A stretch of 28,289 bases of DNA from Acanthamoeba sp. SK_2022b (lineage: Eukaryota; Discosea; Longamoebia; Acanthamoebidae): positions 1 to 28,289 of the forward strand of contig JANDJZ010000508.1 of assembly GCA_027943245.1 (NCBI GenBank), written 5' to 3'. Shown one piece after another: positions 21,243 to 28,289 of this stretch; within the stretch, counting starts at the first letter, position 1; every line of letters begins with the position of its first letter. The notes under the pieces were generated by a model. That model was not told the DNA's origin. It saw only the letters and a list, made by a program, of their open reading frames with translations, and searched no databases. The translations under genes and the position numbers were made by a program.

Positions 21243-21915
21243 AGTGACTTTTTCTTTGCTCTGCGGAGAGGCTGGCAGCCCTACAACTTTGGTTTGACCG
21301 CATCGCGCATTTCTATTTCCCATTTCCCTGGATTTTCGCTGACGCTCCGGTGAGCCTGCTGTCCTTGGTTGAACACTCAACGCACACTGTGTACACCAAG
21401 TTTGTCTCTCTCTGTGTAAAGTGCCATACTTCGAAGGACGGCCTCTGTGTTGTCGTTGTTAACGGAGTGTCCTGTCTGCAAGAAGGGGCCCTCGCTGTCC
21501 GTTCTTCTTCTCGATCTGGAAACTCTCTTTCTCCATCGTTCTCACGCACAAAACAAGTGCGCCACACGATTGGCCGCTGCAGGGTTTCGGCGTGCACACA
21601 TGGCCGTGCACAGTGTAGGAGATGTGGGGTTACCGAGGAGCGGTCGGTAATCGTAGAGTCGTGAAGGGGGGAGGTTAAAAGTGTAGGCGCCCGTTCCCTC
21701 TTTTTTTCTTCGCTTCACAAAGCTCCCCTTCTACTCCTATTCATGAAGAAAGTAGGCAGCTCACGGAAACGCGAACACAGCAGTTGGCCGAGGACGAGCA
21801 GCGGACGGGGCTGAGCTCGGCCTCTCTCGCGCAGATCGAGCAGCCCACGGCAGAGAGGGAGTCGCAAGCTCAAGTCTCAAGCGCGAGCTCGAAGATCAGC
21901 GACAGCGTGCCTTGA
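21234..21915 (+). CDS. Possible small protein with CPVC...H...C zinc-site pattern (uncertain)
   Basis: A phase-consistent three-exon model is 21234-21349, about 21422-21646 and 21756-21915. The middle exon encodes ECPVCKKG, then HRSHAQNKC about 22 residues later, spacing that could make a Cys2-His-Cys zinc site. The last exon is open and Gln/Glu/Ser-rich (LAEDEQRTGLSSASLAQIEQ) to TGA 21913-21915. The proposed ATG overlaps the start codon region of the antisense proton channel by nine bases, which is suspicious, so the first exon may be wrong. The CPVC pattern vaguely recalls UBZ4/SLX4-type fingers but the spacing is too long. I do not assign a function. It may not be a gene. Confidence 0.3.
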
Positions 21916-22790
21916 GGGCCCAGTCACTACCACTACTCGCTGTAACGAATCGGATGCCCAAAGGCCAAGTGAAGGAAGGGGGCACTGACACCTCACGCCG
22001 CATTCACTATCACTCTTCGTCTCGAAGGCCGTTGCGTGTCTCTGTCTTCTTCTGTTTCATTCTGACGGGGTCCTGCAAGTGGTCAGCTTGTGGGTGGGGG
22101 TTGAGCTGTAGATTCGCGACGACAGTGACGTAGATTGGGCCAGTGTACACCACAGGTCCGTGCACGCCGCGGCCTGCTAGCCGTGCTGGGTCATGAGTGT
22201 GGTGGTGTGGGTTTTCCGGCGGCGTCGCGCCTGTGTGCCAGGTCTCCGCTTCGTTGACGAATGAGACAGCCAGGGAGGAGGCTGACGACGACGTGAGCTG
22301 CAACACTGGCGTGATGCTAGAGGAGGCAGTCGTACAGGATAGGTGCTCACGCCCACTGGCTCAAGTGCTCTGCCTCCCTTGTGCTTGGTAGTCCAGGCTG
22401 GTGTCCAGGTGTCTTCTTGTGTGGTGTGAGGGTGGTTGTGGTTGTGTGAGGGTGGCATGGTGGTGTTGTGGTGGAGTGATGATGTTGTGATGGTGTGGTG
22501 TAAAGATGGTGAGGTGGTGGTGTGGTGTGGTGATGGTGCAATGGTGGTTTGAGGGTGTGGTGTGGTGTTTTGGTGGTGTTTTGGTGGTGCTGTGGTGGTG
22601 CTATGGTGGTGTTATGGTGGTGTGGTGTGGTGTGGTGTGGTGTGGTGTGGTGTGGTGTGGTGTGGTGTGGTGTGGTGTGGTGTGGTGTGGTGTGGTGTGG
22701 TGTGGTGTGATGCTGGGCGCATAAACCAGGAAATAACCGGGGCAAACATTACCATTATTTTTCGTCGATTTGCTTTACATTCTTTAGAAC
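21916..22790. other. Intergenic region with large G/T repeat
   Basis: No gene is supported in these 875 bases. On the minus strand a stretch from about 22330 to 22010 stays open for roughly 100 codons without an ATG and ends in a Lys/Glu-rich tail. It could be a 3' exon but I found no partner exons. From about 22400 rightwards the sequence becomes G/T-rich and then a pure GGTGT array. The last 60 bases before 22791 should be the hydrolase leader. Confidence 0.35.
22618..22708. repeat. (GGTGT)n pentanucleotide array
   Basis: About 18 tandem GGTGT units, preceded by about 180 bases of looser GGTGNT/GGTGGT sequence from about 22435. It is intergenic, 80 bp before the hydrolase start. Confidence 0.93.
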
Positions 22791-23970
22791 ATGGAGAAAA
22801 GGCCAGGAGAGACACCCCAAAAAGGGGAGCTTTTGGACGTGGTGGTGGAGGAGCACCGGTATGGACCGGGCCCGCGCCACACGCTCGACTTGTACCGCCC
22901 CGGTGGCCGCACAGGCACTGAGCCTCTTGTCCCTGAGGGACCGCCGCAAAAGCGGGTGGTCCTGGTGTGGGTGCACGGCGGAGCGTGGGTGGACCGCTCC
23001 AAGGCTGAGTTCGGGGGAGTTGGACGCGGTTTGGTGCGGGCCAGCGGCGGGAGCCTCTCCGTCGCCGTTCTCAACTACCACCTGAGCCCTCGTACACGTC
23101 CCCCCACGCACATCTTTCCCGCTCATGTGCACGACGTCGCTCAGGCCCTCCAATGGTACATACACACCGCTCGCGCACTCGCTCACGCAACACACAGCCC
23201 TGGCTGTGCATGTGCGCGCGCGCGCCTTTTCTCACGCCTTGGAGCACAGGCTGTGGGCGCACGAGCAGGACGCCGCAGCGCACGGAGCGCCAGTGGAGCT
23301 GTGGATGTGCGGCCATTCGGCCGGGGCCCACATGGCCGGCCACTTGGCCCTCGACCCTTCCTTCCTGGCCCGCCACGGTACTCCCGCATATCACGGGCGA
23401 GAGATGCGAGAACAACTGACGCGAGACCGTGTGGGCATGATGCGCAACCGCGCCAGCGGGGGGTGATGGCGAGGGAGTGCGGGTCGCGGGGTGGATCGGG
23501 ATAGCGGGGATCTACGACCTGCCGCGCCTTCACGCCGACTTCCCTTCCTATCGGGAGGTGCGTCGTCGGTGATACCCTGCGGCCACCAGCAGAGCAGCTC
23601 GCCAACGCGCACGCACTCACCCCTGTCCGCCGTGGTGGTCCAGCATTTCCTGGACTTTGCCTTTGGAGAAGACGAGAGCAAGTGGAAGGATGCCTCGCCC
23701 CAGTTCCTTGACTGCCCCGGTCACTCGACGTCGCCGTGGCTCGTGCTGCACAGCGAGGAGGACGAGCTGGTCAACGCCGTTCAGCCAGCTCGCTGGGTCA
23801 AGCACCTGGAGGAACTGGGCGTTCCCGTGCATTACCACGTCGAGGCGAAAGGCGGAAAGCACTGGGACGGCGTCAACAGTCTCCAACAGGGCTCTGCTAG
23901 CACTTTCGCCCGCCTCATCATCGACTTTGTGGCCACGAGCGGCGCGGGCTGCTGCCAGACGCCTCCTTGA
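22791..23970 (+). CDS. Alpha/beta hydrolase (carboxylesterase / kynurenine-formamidase-like)
   Basis: Four exons (22791-23155, 23250-23377, 23478-23557, 23644-23970) sum to 900 nt, 299 residues. The protein carries the oxyanion-hole motif VHGGAW (61-66), the nucleophile elbow GHSAGAH (143-149, Ser145), an acid in HSEEDELV (Asp231) and a catalytic His in GGKHWDG (His264). This is the complete order of an alpha/beta-hydrolase triad. GHSAGAH with an N-terminal HGG is found in arylformamidase (kynurenine formamidase) and related BD-FAE/hydrolase-3 esterases, so it should cleave a small ester or amide. The true substrate cannot be read from sequence. No signal peptide or TM segment is seen, so a cytosolic location is likely. 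The last intron could use an earlier AG (near 23596), but the 23644 site restores the usual FAFGEDESKWKDASP segment. Confidence 0.9.
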
Positions 23971-24853
23971 GCATTGAACAAGCAACGTCATAAAGACTCC
24001 GCAAGGAGAGACAAAGGCAAACAACCCACTGTACCCAACAGTCTAGCATGTAATATGAGGAGAAACAGCGTTGTATTTGAAACGAATTGCTTGACGTGAG
24101 GGATAATGTTGAGTGAGTCTCCTCTTCTTCTTTTTTCCCTTCATAGTGTGCAGGTGGAGGTGGTGATTGAGCCTAGTGGACTCTCTCAGCCTGCAAGCAT
24201 TTGAGACGCAGCGTTCAAGAACCATAGGGCCAGTGCCGTCAACGATCCATGACCAAGCACGAGAGTCGTTCCTTGCCATGAGGCGGAACAATCCCAACTC
24301 CGAAGCAAGAGATATCTACCCTGATATGGTAAGGCTGGCGAAGCTGGACAGTTACAATTGCAGCCTGAAATGAACTCGGCAAAGACAAGTCGTGAGGTTG
24401 GTAAGGCGTCTCATCTTCCTCTGACTCTGACTCGGCTGGGAGGCGCCAAGCTTGGTTCGACCACTGGACGCGACATATGGAAGAACCACCCACCAGCTCC
24501 TGCAACGATACACGCCCAACCAGCATAAGAGCTCACAACCAACGACTCACCCACCTTCTTCTTATCCCTACAGTTGCTGTTCTCGCAGTCACCTACCGTG
24601 GGCGTACTTTGCGCGACGAGCGCGTTGGTCGTAGGCTATGGCGCCTCGTTGACTTTCCTGATCAAACGATCGCCCGCCACAACGACGTGAGCGACTGTGC
24701 GTGTGTGAAGAGGATAGAGAGGGAGGGCGTTAGCCATTTCTGACCACTCTGATTTAATTTTAAAATTAGGAAAATTAATAAAGCACAGATGAAAAAATTT
24801 AAAGAAAGAAGTTGTAGCGCCAATACAGATTGTCAGCAGGAAAGATTGGCAGC
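23971..24853. other. Intergenic region, no firm gene
   Basis: About 880 bases follow the hydrolase stop. Both strands contain open stretches, but none shows family motifs or a splice pattern I can confirm. The best is the minus-strand ATG ORF listed separately. A plus-strand open frame (about 24167-24376, no ATG start) overlaps it. The right end is AT-rich and should hold the 5' flank of the TMEM209-like gene. Confidence 0.4.
24239..24526 (-). CDS. Hypothetical small ORF
   Basis: An ATG-initiated ORF of 95 codons on the minus strand (ATG at 24526). It contains an acidic Ser/Glu patch (AESESEEDETPYQP) and ends SCLVMDR. A good-looking donor (AGG/GTAGAT) lies inside it near codon 69, so it may be spliced further. 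No domain is recognised and no neighbour gives context. It is listed because composition looks protein-like and the region is otherwise empty; it could be chance. Confidence 0.22.
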   Translation of the reverse strand: MLVGRVSLQELVGGSSICRVQWSNQAWRLPAESESEEDETPYQPHDLSLPSSFQAAIVTVQLRQPYHIRVDISCFGVGIVPPHGKERLSCLVMDR

Positions 24854-26113
24854 ATGTACAGCCCAAGGGGTGTTCGTGCTAGTCCCCTTGTTAATCGTAA
24901 CCCTGCCACACCCCAGCCTGATGAAGCAAGCCGTAGCGCCTCTCCAGCCTCCGGAGGCAAATGGGAATTGGAGGCAGTAGGAGAGCTGCAGAGCTTGCGA
25001 TCGCAGCAGCGCTGGAAGGGTCGCTCCGTCCTTATCTGGGCCATGGCGTTCCTGCTCCTCGCGCTTGTGGCCCTCCGCACGACGTACTCACCTCCATAAC
25101 CATTGAGATCTCTCAAATTGATTTATTAATCCATTGTCTCCCGTGAAGATGGCCGAGTGCCTTGCCGCCCAATACCCTCCAGGAGTGGATCTGGCTTGCC
25201 GGTACCAGGCCCGTGCCCATCGTCTGCCGTGGGGCCCTTTTCGATTCATCTCTTTGTGTTTTACACAACGCAGGTGGCCTGGCCGTGGCCGGGGTGGGCT
25301 TGTGGCTTGGGTTCGGCCTGTTGCAGCGGCACCTGCGTGCTCGGGCGGCACCGATGCCTGCCAACCTCACGCGCCGGCAGCGCGCTCTCTTGGTACACCC
25401 CCTCTCCCCTCCCTCTCTTTCTCTCTCTCTCCATGTACTCCTCCTGCTCATCCATGCATGATCGCTTGAACAACGCCTCAGGGCCTGCCGCCTCTGGCCG
25501 AGGACGATCGTCTTGGCGGCGCCGCCCCCCAACGGAAACCAGCTGCAGCTCGTGGTGCGTCTCTGCGAGCTCGACGAGTTCACAATTGTAAATCTCTGGT
25601 GGGAGTGTAACGTGTGGGTGTGTGTGTTGTCTCTCGCTCTCCCGCCACCGTGCATGGTAGTTGAGCCACCTAGCGCAGCTGCCCTGAGCTCGCCGCCGCC
25701 GCGCTACAGATCCTCTTATGCCAGTCCCCCGCCGCCAAGCCCTATTCGCGAGAGGGAGCAGCTGTACCCTTCCTCCTCCTCCTCTTCACCCAAGTGTCTG
25801 CCGTGATGGACGCGAAGAGGACGACTGACGGTGAAGATGAAACGTTGTTGTTATCATTTTGTTTTTTTTTTGTTTTTTTAATATATTTATATATTTATTG
25901 ATTTATTTATTTATGTGGATGGGCACAGGCACCGCACGGTGCTCACCCGCAGACTGCATCCGCTCTCCCCCGAGGTGATCACTGACCAGCGCGCGCTCGA
26001 CCGTTACCTGCTGCGGTCCCCCTCTGGTTCGCCGCCCGTGCCTCCTCCCTGCCAAAGGCCCGCGCGCACGCACGTGTGTGTGGCTTTCTCACGGGAGGCG
26101 CGCGCTTCTCACG

Positions 26114-26186
<73 letters not shown>

Positions 26187-26732
26187 GCGCCAACAACAAC
26201 AGAAGACCGAACGGAGAGCGCCTACCTGACGAGCCAGCCGGGCGGCGTCGGTGCTGGCCCCGCCGAACCTCGCCCCTACCGCGTGTCGCCTCGCAGCTCT
26301 CCGGCCAAGGGGCGCACCGGCGACGAGTTCGGCTACTTCAACACCCAGGCCGCGCAGGAGGTGCGCACACACGCACCGCACACGCACACACGCACGCACC
26401 GCACACGCACACGCACACACGCACGCACGGGACACTCACGGGTCTCGTGCAGTTGGTGGACCGACTGGGCATCGAACCGGAGATGGGGGAGTGGACGGAA
26501 AGGACCCGGCAGTGGCTGGTGGAGCACGTCGTGTGGCCGCTCGTGCGCGACATCCAGGAGGTGACCAAGGCCGGGCTGCCCCTCACCAAGCCCCTCACGC
26601 AGGCGGCCTCCACCCAGGCTGCCGCCGCGAGCACGGCGCCCACCAGCATGTGGTACTCGTTCCAAAGCGCGCCGCAGCCCACCGCCACCAGCTTCTCCCA
26701 GGTATGCCCTCCTCCTCCAACACACAACACAC

Positions 26733-26802
<70 letters not shown>

Positions 26803-27145
26803 ACCGCGACTCACCAAGTGGCCTTGCGACAGAACCCGGTGGTGCAGAAGAGGCAGATGCTCGAGAAGTACATGGACGTGCACGGCTCCCCGTCGCGCGA
26901 GTACATCGTGCAGAGGGTCAAGGGTAAGCCTCGCCTCTCCTCTCGCCTCTCGCCTCCCTGACCGGGCGCACGCGCTCATGTTCACCCCCCTCCTCTTTGC
27001 CTCAGAGCTCGCCGCGGGGGGCTGCATGGCCGCCTTCAAGTGGAATGGCGGGGGCAGCTGGCAGGGCAAGCCCTGGACCACGGAGCTCCCCACCGATTCG
27101 CAGGTATTCTTCTTTGTCTTCTTCTTTGGAATGCCCATTTCTTGC

Positions 27146-27202
<57 letters not shown>

Positions 27203-27784
27203 TGTTGTTATTCTCGGCAGATCCTGATCCACCTGTTCTGCGCCCACATGGATGGCCTGCTGCCCTACGACCCACGCGCGGACAAGAACAAGCCCTTCTC
27301 CTCGCTCTACTACGTCCTCGCCCCCAAGTCCCCCGGTGCGCAGCCTCCTCGAACCTCCTCGGAACGAGTCCCTCCCCCCTTGGCACTTTTTGTTAACTCC
27401 TGCCTGCCTTCCTGCCCGCCCGCCCGCATCAGATGCCGTGCCCACCGCAGCCAAGATCTACCAGTCCCACGTCCACCCGCCCCATTTCAAGGTGCTGCTG
27501 AAGCAGGAGGTGTGGGACACCTTCCAGGGCCGCAACAACCTCTTCCACGCCATCTTCCTGTGGACCTATGCCGTACAGACCACCCTGGACGGATACATCG
27601 GCCAGGTGCGGATGCAGAGACCAACCCGCCCACCCCCAACCCCACCCCCCAATCTGCAGAGGAGGAGGAGGGTAGTCGTGTTGTCTCATCATGGACGCGG
27701 TCTTTCTCTCCTCTCTCTCTCGCGGCCAATCCCCAGGTTCACCTGAGCGAGACCGGCCTGGACCGAATCATCCGAAATCAGTGA
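24854..27784 (+). CDS. TMEM209: TMEM209-family nuclear-envelope protein
   Basis: Thirteen exons (24854-25083, 25149-25201, 25274-25392, 25482-25554, 25661-25793, 25929-26026, 26203-26360, 26453-26701, 26833-26923, 27006-27103, 27221-27335, 27433-27605, 27737-27784) sum to 1638 nt, 545 residues, close to human TMEM209 (561). The N-terminal segment is Ser/Pro-rich. Two TM helices follow (about 63-74 with flanks and 98-112). A low-complexity linker with phospho-type SP sites comes next, then the conserved C-terminal domain (Pfam 'cytochrome B561 N-terminal' family). Diagnostic blocks are GGCMAAFKWNGGGSW, LPTDSQILIHLFC, IYQSHVHPPHFKV and GRNNLFHAIFLW. Vertebrate TMEM209 is an inner nuclear-envelope protein that binds NUP205; the same site here is inference. 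The ATG at 24854 is the first in frame. Confidence 0.9.
26118..26185. repeat. (TG)n microsatellite in TMEM209-like intron (sense TG)
   Basis: About 34 TG units in the intron 26027-26202. This is the one long dinucleotide tract in the window that reads TG rather than CA in the transcript. Confidence 0.95.
26733..26801. repeat. (CA)n microsatellite in TMEM209-like intron
   Basis: About 33 CA units in the intron 26702-26832; sense-strand CA. Confidence 0.95.
27146..27199. repeat. (CT)n-(CA)n compound microsatellite in TMEM209-like intron
   Basis: About ten CT units pass directly into about 16 CA units in the intron 27104-27220. Confidence 0.93.
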
Positions 27785-27985
27785 ACACGTGAGCTCGCGC
27801 CCGCCCGCCAGGACCACCGCAGGAGACCACCGCCACCACCACCGCCACCACCACCGAGAAAGAGGAGGAAACATGTTGCTGGTGACGACGCTGTATGTAC
27901 AGAGAAAAAGCAAAAGAGATCCTCCCTCCTGCCAAGCGCAGTTTGTGGGCCCTGTGGGCCTGGCCGAGACGATGTTTCCGTGCGC

Positions 27986-28289
27986 TCACGGACGCTGGGC
28001 GGCGGCGGTGCTGACCGCGGGCGGGCGGGCAGCCGGCGGGGCAGAGGGGGCCCAGCTGGCGAGGGCCTCCATCCACTCCTTCTTTTCCCGCAGCGAGTCG
28101 GCGGCGAGCAGGAGCTCCGAGGAGGAGGCCGCGTGATGTTGATGATGGCGCACGACCACAGCGAACGCGAAACGGCGGGGGTGGTTGGGCAAGTCCCGCA
28201 CCGCCAGGTGCCGCAGGCTTGCCACCACGCGCGCTCCCTCGCCCCCCTGCTCCCGCCGGTGCAGCGGCTCGTTGGCGCACAGCAGGCTG
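27986..28289 (-). CDS. C-terminal part of a probable PH-domain protein (5' part outside window)
   Basis: Read leftward from the window edge, one open frame runs about 100 codons to TGA at 27986-27988. It contains FAFAVVVRHHQHH, then SSSELLLAADSLREKKEW followed by MEALASWA. A beta-strand pair, a 'LLLAADS' strand and a terminal helix with the invariant-type Trp (EKKEWMEAL) are the classic end of a pleckstrin-homology domain, which binds phosphoinositides or proteins at membranes. The rest of the protein lies beyond 28289. A Pro/Ala-rich tail ends it. It converges on the TMEM209-like gene with about 200 bp between stops. Only half a domain is visible, so the call is moderate. Confidence 0.6.
   Translation of the reverse strand, partial: SLLCANEPLHRREQGGEGARVVASLRHLAVRDLPNHPRRFAFAVVVRHHQHHAASSSELLLAADSLREKKEWMEALASWAPSAPPAARPPAVSTAAAQRP

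Noticed and set aside
22010..22330. Minus-strand open stretch of about 100 codons ending in a charged tail.
   Set aside because: It has no ATG, no recognised motif and no upstream partner exon; the upstream sequence is simple repeat. Left as part of the intergenic description.
22618..22708. GGTGT array as a telomere or telomeric remnant.
   Set aside because: It is flanked by genes on both sides, the unit is not a known telomere motif, and similar microsatellites are common in the window.
26078..27784. A 568-codon plus-strand frame including a long Val/Cys run.
   Set aside because: It reads through TG/CA repeats in introns and only falls into the true TMEM209 frame at the end. The spliced model explains the family motifs.
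1..28289. tRNA, rRNA or other structured RNA genes.
   Set aside because: I saw no cloverleaf with a TTCRA-type T-loop, no rRNA core sequence and no snRNA Sm-site arrangement, although by-eye reading could miss an unusual one.

Overview
The window looks like nuclear DNA of a free-living amoebozoan protist, most likely Acanthamoeba or a close relative. That is an inference from gene architecture and protein content; no database was searched. Genes are dense and GC-rich. They are cut by many short spliceosomal introns (about 40-180 bases, GT..AG with two GC..AG), and many introns are filled with microsatellites: CA/TG, TAAAA, GGTAGT, CGCAA, TTA and CT. I modelled about 84 introns in nine genes. 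In every complete model the intron phases close and the summed exon length is a multiple of three. There are no bacterial operons, Shine-Dalgarno sites, rRNA or tRNA genes, or recognisable transposons.

Layout, left to right. 1-2515 (+): 3' part of a seven-transmembrane protein of the TOM1/TOM3/GPR137 type with a large N-terminal ectodomain. 2904-3791 (+): nucleoside phosphorylase of the MTAP/PNP type II family, convergent with 3874-4161 (-), a LYR-motif mitochondrial assembly-type protein. 4355-6975 (-): a 728-residue secreted, mucin-like single-pass membrane protein with an unfamiliar ectodomain. 7348-12760 (-): a 23-exon, 982-residue type II membrane M1 zinc aminopeptidase. It shares a 111-bp divergent intergenic region with 12872-16921 (+), an 809-residue tandem AAA+ ATPase of the AFG2/SPATA5 group. 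17198-19471 (+): a basic N-terminal region plus C2 and ankyrin-like segments, convergent with 19771-21242 (-), a voltage-gated proton channel (Hv1). 21250-22790: poorly resolved region with a possible small zinc-site gene and a large GGTGT repeat. 22791-23970 (+): alpha/beta hydrolase. 23971-24853: no firm gene. 24854-27784 (+): a 545-residue TMEM209-family nuclear-envelope protein. 27986-28289 (-): 3' end of a probable PH-domain gene running off the window.

The genes do not form one pathway. They look like an ordinary housekeeping and membrane-biology neighbourhood with alternating strands and compact spacers. The points most worth a second look are the mucin-like surface protein with its amidotransferase-like Cys motif, the Hv1 channel, the degenerate first AAA ring of the AFG2-like protein, and the unusual GTAC 5' splice-site preference.
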